Shown: positions 33,152 through 42,449 of the stretch, in pieces
How positions within the stretch are numbered: the first letter of the stretch is position 1
How the letters are laid out: each line of letters starts with the position of its first letter
DNA from: Microvirga brassicacearum
GTDB lineage: Bacteria > Pseudomonadota > Alphaproteobacteria > Rhizobiales > Beijerinckiaceae
Assembly (NCBI RefSeq): GCF_008757455.1
Contig: NZ_VCMV01000036.1
Coordinates: 1-57,476, forward strand
Direction: 5' to 3'
Length of the DNA stretch: 57,476 bases
Position numbers and translations under genes: made by a program
The notes under the pieces: model-generated
Seen by the model: only the letters and a program-made list of their open reading frames with translations
Database searches by the model: none
What the model was told of the DNA's origin: nothing

Positions 33152-33979
33152 TCAAGCAATGCCGTCGCTCGAAAACCAGACCTCGTCATAGACCGCAATG
33201 GCGGTGCTGTCCGGTTCCCGATCGGATCGCAACCAAATCGCTCTGGGAGCCGGTGGACCGGATCCGGAGGGCGCCGGATGGCCGTGCTCGATCGGCATCG
33301 TGCCACTGCACCCGATGAAGCCCACACTCATGAGAGGCTGCGCCGCATACCCCCCGGCCAGTCGCGTGACGAGGAGTGCGGGTCCCCACCCGCCATGGGG
33401 CTGCCACGGAAACAGCAGGCGCCCCTGCAACTTCAGTGCCCGAAGCCAGAAGTCGTCCGGCGCGGTGACGCCGGCATTCACATAAATGATGTCGGCCTGC
33501 GGCAACGGCCGGCCATAGGCCGATTCCGCGCGGACCTCGACGTTGCCATCGGGGCTGAGGTTGCGAGCGGCCTCGGCGGCGAGGTCGGGCTCGTATTCAT
33601 AGGCGTAGACCCGCCCGCCGGGGTCCACGAGGCGCGCGAGCATCGCCGTGTAATAGCCTGTCCCCGCTCCCACATGGATGACCGTCTCGCCCGGCTGCGG
33701 ATCGACCGCCGCGAGCCACGCAGCATGCAGCGCCGGCTCGCCGTTGTTGATGCCGCGCGGCCGGTCGATGGCGACGAGGACATCGTCGTAGAGATCGGCC
33801 GGATCGCTGCTGCTCCATGCAAAACCCGCCCTGATGAGGGTCCAGGGCGGACCGCGCAGGAAGGCTTCACGGGGAGTGGTGGCGAACACCTCCTCGATGC
33901 GGGGGTCGGTCACACCGGCGAGCCGCAGGATGCTTTGCGCGTAGTGGCGGCGAACCCTCTCAAGCCCAGTCTTGCTCAT
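33152..33979 (-). CDS. Protein-L-isoaspartate methyltransferase-like protein
   Basis: A 275-residue SAM-dependent methyltransferase of the PCMT type. SAM motif I is VIHVGAGTGYYTAML (about residue 100), preceded by the substrate-loop-like NNGEPALHAAWL where true PCMTs have TSQPY. That departure makes repair of isoaspartyl residues uncertain; another carboxyl or small-molecule substrate is possible. It lies 46 nt downstream of the methylcrotonyl-CoA carboxylase beta gene on the same strand. Confidence 0.8.
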   Translation of the reverse strand: MSKTGLERVRRHYAQSILRLAGVTDPRIEEVFATTPREAFLRGPPWTLIRAGFAWSSSDPADLYDDVLVAIDRPRGINNGEPALHAAWLAAVDPQPGETVIHVGAGTGYYTAMLARLVDPGGRVYAYEYEPDLAAEAARNLSPDGNVEVRAESAYGRPLPQADIIYVNAGVTAPDDFWLRALKLQGRLLFPWQPHGGWGPALLVTRLAGGYAAQPLMSVGFIGCSGTMPIEHGHPAPSGSGPPAPRAIWLRSDREPDSTAIAVYDEVWFSSDGIA

Positions 33980-34025
33980 GACCGAAAATCGCTTCAGAAC
34001 CCTGACGGTTCCCGACGATCTTCAA

Positions 34026-35633
34026 TCACATTCGGAAGACGCCGAACCTCGTCTCGGGAACCGGCGCATTCAGGGTCGCGGAGAACGCCAGCGCCAGGAC
34101 GCGGCGGGTTTCCGACGGCAGGATGATGCCGTCGTCCCAGAGGCGGGCAGTGGCGTAATACGGGTTGCCCTCCTCCTCGTAATTGTCGCGGATCGGCGCC
34201 TTGAAGGCCTCTTCCTCCTCCGCGCTCCAGCTCTTGCCCTCGGCCTCGATGTTGTCGCGGCGGACGGTGGCAAGGACGCTCGCCGCCTGCTCTCCCCCCA
34301 TCACCGAAATGCGGGAATTGGGCCAGGTGAACAGGAAACGCGGCGAATAGGCCCGGCCGCACATGCCGTAATTGCCCGCCCCGAACGAGCCGCCCAGCAG
34401 CAGCGTGATCTTCGGCACCTGCGCGCAGGCAACAGCCGTGACGAGCTTTGCGCCATCCTTGGCAATACCGCCGGCCTCGTATTGGCGGCCGACCATGAAA
34501 CCCGAGATGTTCTGCAGGAAGAGCAGCGGAATGCGTCGCTGGCAGCACAATTCGATGAAATGGGCACCTTTCAGGGCGCTCTCGGAAAACAGGATGCCGT
34601 TATTGCCGATGATGCCGACCGGCATCCCCCAGATGCGCGCAAATCCGGTGACCAGGGTCGTGCCGTAAAGCCGCTTGAACTCGTCGAATTCCGAGCCGTC
34701 GACCAGCCGCGCGATGACCTCGCGGATATCGTATTGCTTCTTGAGATCGGTCGGCACGATCGCATCGAGATCATCGAGGGAATATTTCGGCTCGGACGGT
34801 TCGGCGAGATCGAGATCCACGACCTTCCGGCTGTTCAGCGTCCCGACGATGCGGCGCACGATGGCGAGCGCGTGGACGTCGTCCGTCGCATAATGGTCGG
34901 CAACGCCCGATTGCCGGGCATGGACATCGGCTCCGCCGAGGTCCTCCGCCGAGACCACCTCGCCGGTCGCGGCCTTCACCAGCGGCGGGCCGCCAAGAAA
35001 AATGGTGCCCTGACGGCGCACGATCACCGTCTCGTCCGACATTGCCGGCACGTAGGCGCCGCCGGCGGTGCAGGAGCCCATCACGCAGGCGATCTGCGGA
35101 ATGCCAAGGGACGAGAGCGTCGCCTGGTTATAGAAGATGCGCCCGAAATGCTCCCGGTCGGGAAACACCTCGGTTTGATGCGGCAGGTTCGCGCCGCCCG
35201 AGTCGACCAGATAGATGCAAGGCAGGCGATTCTCGCGGGCGACTTCCTGGGCGCGAAGATGTTTCTTCACGGTCATCGGATAATAGGTGCCGCCCTTGAT
35301 GGTGGAATCGTTGCAGACGATCATCACCTCGCGGCCTTCGACCCGGCCGATGCCGGTGATGATGCCGGCGCCGTGGATGGCGCCGTCATACATCTCATGC
35401 GCCGCGAGCGCACCGAGCTCGAGGAACGGCGCCCCGGGGTCGAGCAGGCGCGTGACCCGGTCCCGCGGCAGCAGCTTTCCGCGTCCCAAATGCCGTTCGC
35501 GCGCCTTTTCCGGCCCACCTTCGGCCACCGCCGCGCGTTTGGCCCGCAGCTCCGCCGCAAGCTCGGCCCAGGCAGCACGATTGGTCCGCGCGGCGTCGGA
35601 GGCGAGATCGGCGGATGTGGCGATAACGGGCAC
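34026..35633 (-). CDS. mccB: Methylcrotonyl-CoA carboxylase beta subunit (carboxyltransferase)
   Basis: Carboxyltransferase subunit of 3-methylcrotonyl-CoA carboxylase in leucine breakdown. 535 residues with N- and C-terminal carboxyltransferase domains. [36 protein letters not shown] and the C-terminal [22 protein letters not shown] are diagnostic of MCC beta against PCC beta. GTG start at 35633 with AGGAG at 8 nt. The biotin subunit mccA is not in the window; isovaleryl-CoA dehydrogenase, the preceding enzyme, is at 40130. Confidence 0.93.
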   Translation of the reverse strand: MPVIATSADLASDAARTNRAAWAELAAELRAKRAAVAEGGPEKARERHLGRGKLLPRDRVTRLLDPGAPFLELGALAAHEMYDGAIHGAGIITGIGRVEGREVMIVCNDSTIKGGTYYPMTVKKHLRAQEVARENRLPCIYLVDSGGANLPHQTEVFPDREHFGRIFYNQATLSSLGIPQIACVMGSCTAGGAYVPAMSDETVIVRRQGTIFLGGPPLVKAATGEVVSAEDLGGADVHARQSGVADHYATDDVHALAIVRRIVGTLNSRKVVDLDLAEPSEPKYSLDDLDAIVPTDLKKQYDIREVIARLVDGSEFDEFKRLYGTTLVTGFARIWGMPVGIIGNNGILFSESALKGAHFIELCCQRRIPLLFLQNISGFMVGRQYEAGGIAKDGAKLVTAVACAQVPKITLLLGGSFGAGNYGMCGRAYSPRFLFTWPNSRISVMGGEQAASVLATVRRDNIEAEGKSWSAEEEEAFKAPIRDNYEEEGNPYYATARLWDDGIILPSETRRVLALAFSATLNAPVPETRFGVFRM

Positions 35634-35674
35634 TCGGTCAGCTCCTGCTGGTCATGGTCCGGGGGCCGTCGACG

Positions 35675-36001
35675 TCAGCCCTTGGCGCGAATGACCACAC
35701 GCTCGCGCACCACGCCCGGGCCGCAGCGATAGGCGATGCCGCGAACGAGAAGCCAATCCTGCGACAGCTTGTCGAGATAAAGGTGTGTGCCGCCAAGAGC
35801 GAGGGTCGCCTCGAGCATGGATTGGGTGGCGGGTCCGAACCCGGGGGTGGTGGTGATCGCGGGGCTGACCTCGGCGAGGCGGGTGCAGACCCGCACGTCG
35901 GCGGGCGAATCGACGATGTGAACGAGGTCGGTGGGCGCAGGCCGATAGGCGCAGGCCGAAGCGGTCAGGGCGATGAGGGAAGCGAGAAGAACGCGAGTCA
36001 T
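35675..36001 (-). CDS. Small lipoprotein
   Basis: A 108-residue lipoprotein with signal sequence and lipobox (LLASLIALTASAC, modified Cys near residue 17). The mature part carries three further Cys (RVCTRL, YRCGPGV) and ends in RERVVIRAKG. It lies 41 nt before mccB on the same strand and may be transcribed with it, though a metabolic link is not evident. Function unknown. Confidence 0.7.
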   Translation of the reverse strand: MTRVLLASLIALTASACAYRPAPTDLVHIVDSPADVRVCTRLAEVSPAITTTPGFGPATQSMLEATLALGGTHLYLDKLSQDWLLVRGIAYRCGPGVVRERVVIRAKG

Positions 36002-36138
36002 GTCGATATCCGCCGATCAGCTAATCTTCCCCCAAGCTTAGAGCATGAAGCGTCGCTGGCGAGAAGCCATGTGGCGGGAGCGGCCGAAATCGGGTGGGAA
36101 AAGGCCGGAAAGTCGACACTTGTGACTTCCGGGTAACG

Positions 36139-36924
36139 TCAAGGCTGCTCGGTCGCTCCGAAGGTCGTCTCGAAGGTCCGGCGCAGGACCGCATCGACCT
36201 CCGGCATGCTCACGGGGATGCCTAGATCGACCAGGCTGGTGACGCCGTGCTGGCTGACGCCGCAGGGCACGATGCCGGAAAAGTGGCCGAGATCGGGTTC
36301 GACATTGAGACTTATGCCGTGGAAGCTCACCCATCGACGCACCCGGATGCCGATGGCGGCGATCTTGTCCTCCGCGCCCTCGGCCCTGTCGGGGCGGCGG
36401 ACCCAGACGCCGACCCGGTCATCGCGGCGCTCGCCGCGGATATTGAACTGGTCGAGAGATGCGATCAGCCACGCCTCGAGCGCCGCCACATACCGGCGCA
36501 GGTCCTGCTGGCGACGGCTCAGGTCAAGCATCACATAGGCGACCCGCTGGCCGGGGCCGTGATAGGTATATTGCCCCCCTCGCCCGCTCCGGTGGACGGG
36601 AAAACGGTCCGGTTCCACGAGGTCCGAATCCTGGGCGGAAGTTCCGGCGGTATAAAGCGGCGGGTGCTCCACGAGCCATACCATTTCGCGCGCCGAGTCC
36701 TCGGCGATCGCCGCCGCGCGGGCCTCCATGAACGCAACCGCCTCCTCATAACCGGTCAATCCCTCGGCGATCACCCACTCCACGGGCGCGGAGCCGTCGA
36801 TGGCGAGGAAAGTATCGGAAAGGTTGTCGCGAACGCTCGGCAAGACGGGTCCACCTTGAGATACGGTGCGGCGGGAGAGCTGTTTTGATCCCTGATCGAC
36901 CGCGTGGTCAACCGAGGCTGACAT
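36139..36924 (-). CDS. lipB: Lipoyl(octanoyl) transferase LipB
   Basis: Transfers octanoyl from acyl carrier protein to lipoate-dependent enzymes in lipoate synthesis. 261 residues. Family motifs [36 protein letters not shown] with the conserved lysine, and the catalytic Cys in [14 protein letters not shown] are present. The open frame runs past the tRNA gene; the ATG at 36924 is a sensible start, slightly longer at the N-terminus than most LipB. Confidence 0.95.
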   Translation of the reverse strand: MSASVDHAVDQGSKQLSRRTVSQGGPVLPSVRDNLSDTFLAIDGSAPVEWVIAEGLTGYEEAVAFMEARAAAIAEDSAREMVWLVEHPPLYTAGTSAQDSDLVEPDRFPVHRSGRGGQYTYHGPGQRVAYVMLDLSRRQQDLRRYVAALEAWLIASLDQFNIRGERRDDRVGVWVRRPDRAEGAEDKIAAIGIRVRRWVSFHGISLNVEPDLGHFSGIVPCGVSQHGVTSLVDLGIPVSMPEVDAVLRRTFETTFGATEQP

Positions 36925-37091
36925 ATGCGCTCGCTCTGTGGAAACAAGGCGCTTTTGATGCAAGCTTGGCGGCTTGGTTTCGCTCCGCGCCGGACGCTGC
37001 GGAAAGTCTTCGTTCGATGGGCTTGCGGTCGCGCAATCCATCTTGTATAGCCACCGCCTCGCTAGGGATTTACGTCCCTGGTTCAAGTTCT

Positions 37092-37176
37092 GCGGCCATG
37101 GCGGAATTGGTAGACGCACTACCTTGAGGTGGTAGCGGGGAGACCCGTGGAGGTTCGAGTCCTCTTGGCCGCACCA
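37092..37176 (+). tRNA. tRNA-Leu (anticodon GAG)
   Basis: 85-nt tRNA: acceptor arms GCGGCCA and TGGCCGC, D-loop GGAATTGGTAGAC, anticodon stem CTACC/GGTAG with loop TTGAGGT (anticodon GAG), long variable arm GCGGGGAGACCCGT as expected of leucine tRNA, T-loop GGTTCGAGTCC, and encoded CCA. Reads CUC and CUU codons. Confidence 0.96.
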
Positions 37177-37218
37177 ACTTGGAGAGCGCTTCCGGCGGAG
37201 CAATCACCGGCGCGTTAC

Positions 37219-37246
37219 AAAAAGGTCCCTTTACGGGGCCTTTTTT
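37219..37246 (+). terminator. Intrinsic terminator after tRNA-Leu
   Basis: AAAAAGGTCCC, loop TTTAC, GGGGCCTTTTTT: a stem of about 10 bp with one G-U pair and a six-T tail, 43 nt after the tRNA CCA. Confidence 0.88.
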
Positions 37247-37367
37247 GTTGCCTGTGCGGGATTGTCACCTTGGCGTAAATCCACTTCGCTATATGTGGCC
37301 GTCACTTAGACCCTATCGTTCATCTTCGCCGCGATTCTCCGACGGGCTTCAACCAGCCTCGTAGGAC

Positions 37368-37430
37368 ATGCGCCCAACGCGCTTTTCCGTCTTTGACGCA
37401 GGGCGCATTGCGCTGATGCTTCGGCATCAC
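37368..37430 (+). promoter_or_regulatory. Structured 5' leader of mgtE
   Basis: The 220-nt stretch between the tRNA terminator and mgtE holds no gene but has paired elements: ATGCGCCC (37368-37375) with GGGCGCAT (37401-37408), and TGATGC-TTCG-GCATCA (37414-37429), a stem with a stable TTCG tetraloop. The arrangement suggests a structured leader RNA, possibly a magnesium-sensing element, but no M-box consensus is recognised. Confidence 0.4.
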
Positions 37431-37467
37431 CTAAAAGACCGGCGGATCCGCTATCGAGGAACAGCTC

Positions 37468-38889
37468 ATGCAGGACGTCGAGAATCTGACGCCGCCGCGT
37501 TTGCCCGATGGCGAAGGTGAGCCGCTGGCCTTCCGGGACGATGAAGGCGAGATCAATTCGGCATTCCTCCGCGCCGCCGCGGACGCGATCGACGCGTCGG
37601 ATACCGCGAGCCTGCTTCGGCTGGTGGAGGATTTCCACGAATCCGAAATGGGCGACCTGCTTGAGGCGCTCGATACGGATCACCGCCCGCGCCTGATCGA
37701 ACTGCTCGGATCGAATTTCGACTTTGCCGCGCTGACCGAGGTGGACGATTCGGTTCGCGAGGAGATTCTCGAGGAACTCGAAACCGCGACCGTTGCGGAA
37801 GGCGTCCGAGACCTCGAATCGGACGACGCCGTCACGATTCTCGAAAGCCTCGACGACGAGGACAAGGCGGAGGTGCTCGACCGCCTGCCGGCCATCGAGC
37901 GGGTCGCGCTCCAGCGTTCGCTCGATTATCCGGAAGACAGCGCCGGCCGGCGCATGCAGACGGAGTTCATCGCCGTCCCGCCGTTCTGGACCGTCGGCCA
38001 GACCATCGACTTCATGCGCGAGACGCCGGACCTGCCCGAGACGTTCTACGAAATTTTCGTCATCGACCCGGCGGGCCACCTGCTCGGAGCCGTGGCCCTC
38101 GACCGGCTGTTGCGCTCGAAGCGTCCGATCACGATCGAGCAGCTCATGGACGACGAGCCCGACCGCGTTGAGGCTACCGAAAACCAGGAAGAGGTGGCGC
38201 GCATGTTCGAGCGCTACAACCTGGTCTCCGCAGCCGTCGTCGACGATGCGGGCCGGCTCGTGGGCGTGATGATGGTCGACGATATCGTCGACGTGCTCGA
38301 AGAGGAAGCCGACGCCGACATCAAGCAGCTCGGCGGCGTTCATTCCGACGAAGAATTGTCCGACACCGTCATCACGACCCAACGCAGCCGCTTCCCGTGG
38401 CTGTTCGCCAACATGTGCACGGCGATCATCGCCGCCAACGTGATCGGCGCCTTCTCGGAATCGCTCGAGCACATGGTGGCGCTCGCGGTCCTGATGCCGG
38501 TCGTCGCCTCCATGGGCGGCAATGCCGGCACGCAGACGATGACGGTGGCGGTGCGCGCGCTCGCCACCCGCGAACTCGGACGTTCCAATGCGTGGCGGAT
38601 CATCCGCCGCGAGGCCCTCGTCGGCCTGCTCAACGGCCTGGTCTTCGCCGTCATCATGGGAACGATCGCAGGCGTATGGTTCCAGGCTTTCGAGCTCGGC
38701 GTCGTGATGGGGCTGGCGCTCATCACCGTGCTGCTCTTCGCAGCGCTCGGCGGGATTTTCGTGCCGCTCACCCTCAACCGCTTGGGCGTCGATCCCGCGG
38801 TCTCGTCCGGACCCTTCGTCACCAGCATCACCGACATCGTCGGCTTCTTCGCATTCCTGGGGATTGCGACCGCCTGGTTTGGGCTGTGA
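37468..38889 (+). CDS. mgtE: Magnesium transporter MgtE
   Basis: Mg2+ channel/transporter of 473 residues: N-terminal helical sensor domain (to about residue 160), a CBS-domain pair (about 160-290, e.g. LMDDEPDRVEATENQEEVARMF), then five membrane helices including the conserved PVVASMGGNAGTQTMTV and GTIAGVWF. Acidic residues in the sensor domain bind Mg2+ and gate the pore in characterised homologues. ATG has GAGGAA at 6-8 nt. Leader described separately. Confidence 0.96.
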   Translation: MQDVENLTPPRLPDGEGEPLAFRDDEGEINSAFLRAAADAIDASDTASLLRLVEDFHESEMGDLLEALDTDHRPRLIELLGSNFDFAALTEVDDSVREEILEELETATVAEGVRDLESDDAVTILESLDDEDKAEVLDRLPAIERVALQRSLDYPEDSAGRRMQTEFIAVPPFWTVGQTIDFMRETPDLPETFYEIFVIDPAGHLLGAVALDRLLRSKRPITIEQLMDDEPDRVEATENQEEVARMFERYNLVSAAVVDDAGRLVGVMMVDDIVDVLEEEADADIKQLGGVHSDEELSDTVITTQRSRFPWLFANMCTAIIAANVIGAFSESLEHMVALAVLMPVVASMGGNAGTQTMTVAVRALATRELGRSNAWRIIRREALVGLLNGLVFAVIMGTIAGVWFQAFELGVVMGLALITVLLFAALGGIFVPLTLNRLGVDPAVSSGPFVTSITDIVGFFAFLGIATAWFGL

Positions 38890-38976
38890 CAGGCCGTTAA
38901 GCTTCTTTCGTAAGCGCCTGTTAATGGGCTTCCGTCATGGCTGGTCAGATCGATATTGCTCAATATAGTTGATCAG

Positions 38977-39873
38977 ATGAAGCCTCGACGTCCCTCCCGC
39001 CGCTCGAAAGCTCCTTCCCGGCTGCGCCAGGCCCTGACCGCGGTTCGCTTCGGTGCGGTCGCGGTGCTCGCCGTCGGCCTCGCCTCCTGCGCCATTGCAC
39101 CATCGAGCCGTTACCCGGCGAAGGGCGACGCACGTCCTCACGCGGGCGTCGCATCCGCCCACCGGATGCCCATTCACGGCGTCGATATTTCCAAGTGGCA
39201 GGGCAAGGTCGATTGGGCAGCCCTACAGCAGGCCGGAACCAAATTCGCCTTCATCAAGGCCACGGAAGGCGGCGACCACGTGGACAACCGGTTCATGGAG
39301 AACTGGTACGGCGCCAAGCGCGCCGGCGTCCCGCGCGGGGCCTACCACTTCGTCTATTGGTGCCGCCCGGCGCACGAGCAGGCGATGTGGTTCAAGAAGA
39401 ACGTGCCGCAGGACCCGGAGGCCCTCCCCCCGGTCCTCGACGTCGAGTGGAACGGTGAGTCGCTCAATTGCCCGCGCAAGGTCCCGCGCGAGCAGGCGCT
39501 CGCCATGATCGACCTGATGCTGAAGGAGATGGAGGCCCACACGGGCAAACGTCCCATCATCTACACGGACATCACCTTCCATCAGGAAATCCTCGAGGGG
39601 GCGTTCAACGACTACCCCTACTGGATCCGCAGCACCGCCGCCGAACCGCACCATCGCTACAATGAGCGCCGCTGGACCTTCTGGCAGTTCACGACCACCG
39701 GGCGCGTGCCGGGGATCTCCGGCGACGTCGACCGCAACACGTTCTACGGCACCGACAACCAATGGCGGATGTTCCTCGCCAGCAATTGCGACCCGCGCGA
39801 CCATGCCCGACTAAAGAACACCGGCGTGTGCAGCAATCTCGGCAGCAGCGAGGTCTACGCGAGCGCCGAATAG
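38977..39873 (+). CDS. GH25 lysozyme-like lipoprotein
   Basis: A 298-residue exported protein with a basic N-terminus, a hydrophobic stretch and a lipobox-like VGLASC, then a glycoside hydrolase family 25 domain. GH25 signatures: HGVDISKWQGKVDW, FAFIKATEG, DVEWNGES with the catalytic acid pair D/E, RPIIYTD, and RRWTFWQFTTTGRVPGISGDVDRN. Muramidase activity on peptidoglycan is expected in the periplasm. The ATG at 38977 lacks a clear ribosome binding site; an upstream TTG at 38956 is possible. Confidence 0.93.
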   Translation: MKPRRPSRRSKAPSRLRQALTAVRFGAVAVLAVGLASCAIAPSSRYPAKGDARPHAGVASAHRMPIHGVDISKWQGKVDWAALQQAGTKFAFIKATEGGDHVDNRFMENWYGAKRAGVPRGAYHFVYWCRPAHEQAMWFKKNVPQDPEALPPVLDVEWNGESLNCPRKVPREQALAMIDLMLKEMEAHTGKRPIIYTDITFHQEILEGAFNDYPYWIRSTAAEPHHRYNERRWTFWQFTTTGRVPGISGDVDRNTFYGTDNQWRMFLASNCDPRDHARLKNTGVCSNLGSSEVYASAE

Positions 39874-39882
39874 CGGCTGGAT

Positions 39883-40044
39883 CCTTCGAGACGCCGCTTC
39901 GCGGCTCCTCAGGATGAGGTCCGTTGAATCACCCCTTTGATCAGGCCGGTCGTTACCACCTCCTCATGCTGAGGAGGGCAAAGCCCGTCTCGAAGCACGC
40001 AGCATCGCTGAGTCCTTTGAGACGCCGCTTCGCGGCTCCTCAGA
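39883..40044. repeat. Palindromic repeat C array
   Basis: CCTTCGAGACGCCGCTTCGC with GGCTCCTCAGGATGAGG (39883-39918), an inverted CCTCCTCATGCTGAGGAGGG unit (about 39957), and a third TTTGAGACGCCGCTTCGC unit to 40044. Lies between the lysozyme gene and isovaleryl-CoA dehydrogenase. Confidence 0.8.
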
Positions 40045-40129
40045 CGGACATGGCTTGCAAAATCCCGCCCCTTGCCCGAACCTTCGCCTCAAACCGACGC
40101 ATCGTCGCCCTGAAGTCGGAGGAAGCCCC

Positions 40130-41299
40130 ATGATCCCGAACATCCGCGCCTTCAATTTCGACCTTGGCGAGACCGCCGATGCGATCCGCGAGACCGTGCG
40201 CGACTTCGCGCAGGACAAGATTGCGCCGCGGGCGGAGGAAATCGACCGCACCAATCAATTCCCGCGCGATCTCTGGCCGCAGATGGGCGAGCTTGGCCTC
40301 CACGGCATCACCGTCGAGGAGGAATATGGGGGCGCCGGCCTCGGCTATCTCGAGCATGTGGTGGCGGTCGAGGAAGTCTCGCGCGCCTCCGCGTCGGTGG
40401 GATTGTCCTACGGCGCGCACTCGAATCTCTGCGTCAACCAGATCAGCCGCAACGGCACCGACGAGCAGAAGCGGCGCTATCTGCCGAAGCTGATCTCGGG
40501 CGAGCACCTCGGCGCGCTCGCCATGTCCGAGCCGGGCTCGGGCTCCGATGTGGTGTCGATGCGCACCCGCGCCGAAAAACGCGGCGACCGTTATGTGCTC
40601 AACGGCAACAAGATGTGGATCACCAACGGCCCGACTGCCGACACGCTGGTGGTCTATGCGAAGACGGATCCCGAAGCGGGGTCAAAGGGGATCACGGCGT
40701 TTCTGATCGAAAAGGACTTCAAGGGTTTCTCCACGCACCAGAAGCTCGACAAGCTCGGCATGCGCGGCTCCGATACCTGCGAGTTGCTCTTCGAGGATTG
40801 CGAGGTGCCGGAGGAAAACGTGCTCGGCCGCGTCGGCAAGGGCGCCAACGTGTTGATGTCAGGGCTCGACTACGAGCGCGCGGTGCTCGCTGCCGGGCCG
40901 CTCGGCATCATGCAGGCCTGCATGGATGTGGTGATGCCCTATGTCCACGAGCGCAAGCAATTCGGGCAGCCCATCGGCGGGTTCCAGCTCGTGCAGGGCA
41001 AGCTCGCCGACATGTACGTGACGATGAATTCGGCGAAGGCCTATGTGTATGCGGTGGCCAAGGCCTGCGACCGCAACGAGACCACCCGCGAGGACGCGGC
41101 CGGCGCGATCCTGTTCGCGGCTGAAAAAGCAACCCAATGCGCGCTCGATGCGATCCAGCTGCTCGGCGGCAACGGCTACATTAACGATTATCCCACCGGT
41201 CGCCTTTTGCGCGACGCGAAGCTCTACGAGATCGGCGCCGGCACGAGCGAGATCAGGCGGATGCTGATCGGCCGGGAATTGTTCGACAAGACGGCGTAA
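40130..41299 (+). CDS. ivd: Isovaleryl-CoA dehydrogenase
   Basis: FAD-dependent acyl-CoA dehydrogenase that oxidises isovaleryl-CoA to 3-methylcrotonyl-CoA in leucine catabolism. 389 residues. [37 protein letters not shown] and the catalytic Glu in [17 protein letters not shown] (the isovaleryl-CoA dehydrogenase position in helix G) support this specificity. [20 protein letters not shown] ends the protein. Ribosome binding site GGAGGAA. Its product is the substrate of the carboxylase whose beta subunit is at 34026. Confidence 0.93.
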   Translation: MIPNIRAFNFDLGETADAIRETVRDFAQDKIAPRAEEIDRTNQFPRDLWPQMGELGLHGITVEEEYGGAGLGYLEHVVAVEEVSRASASVGLSYGAHSNLCVNQISRNGTDEQKRRYLPKLISGEHLGALAMSEPGSGSDVVSMRTRAEKRGDRYVLNGNKMWITNGPTADTLVVYAKTDPEAGSKGITAFLIEKDFKGFSTHQKLDKLGMRGSDTCELLFEDCEVPEENVLGRVGKGANVLMSGLDYERAVLAAGPLGIMQACMDVVMPYVHERKQFGQPIGGFQLVQGKLADMYVTMNSAKAYVYAVAKACDRNETTREDAAGAILFAAEKATQCALDAIQLLGGNGYINDYPTGRLLRDAKLYEIGAGTSEIRRMLIGRELFDKTA

Positions 41300-41312
41300 C
41301 AGCTCACGAGTT

Positions 41313-41348
41313 GTCATTCCGGGGTCACAAAGCGGAACCCGGAATGAC
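41313..41348. repeat. Palindromic repeat D (GTCATTCCGGG type)
   Basis: GTCATTCCGGG (41313-41323) and CCCGGAATGAC (41338-41348) form a perfect 11-bp stem between convergent genes. The same motif is a common dispersed palindrome in Bradyrhizobium-like genomes and may double as a bidirectional transcription stop. Confidence 0.75.
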
Positions 41349-41361
41349 GGGAGCAAGAATC

Positions 41362-42312
41362 CTATTTCGTCGCGGCCTCGTACACATACAGTGTCGACTT
41401 ATCGTCCTCGGGCATGAAATAGCCCCGCAGACCGGCATCGCTCGCCTCGAACCAGACCGGGTTATGCGTCATGTCCATGCCCGACGGAGACCACAGGAGC
41501 ACCGGCGACTGGAAGATCGGGCGGCCGTCTGCGAGATTGACCAGGTCGACGCCGCCGAGACGGAAGGGCTGTGCTTCGGGCGTTACCCTGATTTCCGTGA
41601 CGCCGGTGCAGAGCATCCGGTTGCCGCCCGCGTATTTGCAATCCTGATAATCGAGATAATGGGACGTGTTGAGGGTCCGCAATGCCTCTGGCTTCGCGTC
41701 GGCATTGGTGGGCTTGCCGTCCGCACCGAGCGGCCAGCGGTAGAAGCGGCGCGAGCCCCAGCTGACCCCATGCAGGGAATTGTCGTCGGTGTTGTGGACG
41801 ACGCCGCCCACATGATCCTTGAAGCGAAACATCTCGGTCGCCGTCATCGTCTCGGGATCGACCCGGTAGATGATCGCCTGGCTGTTCGGCCGGTATTCGG
41901 CGACCGGCACCCAGATGTATTTGCCGTCGTAATCAATGCCGCCGGGGTGATAGATGGAGCCCTCGCCGAGCTTCACTTCTCCGACGAGATTGCCCTTCTG
42001 GTCGATCTTGAACAGATGGCCTGCGCCCTCCCCGGTATCCCGATCATAGCCGTCGACCGGCTGCGGGAAGCGCTTGGTCGGCGTCTTGATCTCGACGGAG
42101 GAAACAAAAAAATTGTCGCCGATCTTCACCATGCCTTGCGGATGGTGCGTCAGGAAGTTGATCGGCACTGCCTCGACCTGCTTCCAGGTCGTTCCGCGGG
42201 TGAGCTTGGCGACCTGCTCCGCGGCAGCCGCTGCCTTGTTCTCGGCGGCATGGGCGATCGGCGCCGCCGCCAGGAGGAAACACGCGGTCAGACATTGCAA
42301 ACTGCGATTCAT
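41362..42312 (-). CDS. Exported beta-propeller-like protein (DUF6454-like)
   Basis: A 316-residue secreted protein with signal peptide (LQCLTACFLLAAAPIAHA). The mature part repeats short beta-rich blocks: HHPQGMVKIGDNFFVSS, YHPGGIDYDGKYIWVPVAEY, HNTDDNSLHGVSWGSRRFYRW. The look is of a propeller-type periplasmic protein, and I tentatively place it in DUF6454. ATG at 42312 begins the signal peptide. Enzymatic role unknown. Confidence 0.75.
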   Translation of the reverse strand: MNRSLQCLTACFLLAAAPIAHAAENKAAAAAEQVAKLTRGTTWKQVEAVPINFLTHHPQGMVKIGDNFFVSSVEIKTPTKRFPQPVDGYDRDTGEGAGHLFKIDQKGNLVGEVKLGEGSIYHPGGIDYDGKYIWVPVAEYRPNSQAIIYRVDPETMTATEMFRFKDHVGGVVHNTDDNSLHGVSWGSRRFYRWPLGADGKPTNADAKPEALRTLNTSHYLDYQDCKYAGGNRMLCTGVTEIRVTPEAQPFRLGGVDLVNLADGRPIFQSPVLLWSPSGMDMTHNPVWFEASDAGLRGYFMPEDDKSTLYVYEAATK

Positions 42313-42449
42313 CGAGGTCTCTCCCAGTTGAGAATTTTGCCGAGAACTTGCCCTTTGGGACTTGCGTAAGGTCGCAGAGCCCACGCTCAGTTAATCCCAA
42401 CCCGAAGCGCCCGGCAACGAGTGAGATTTCTCCACGAGGCGCCCGCGAA

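Noticed and set aside
37092..37246. Integration site at the tRNA-Leu gene
   Set aside because: No integrase and no second copy of the tRNA 3' end was found in the window; the downstream sequence is an ordinary terminator and mgtE.
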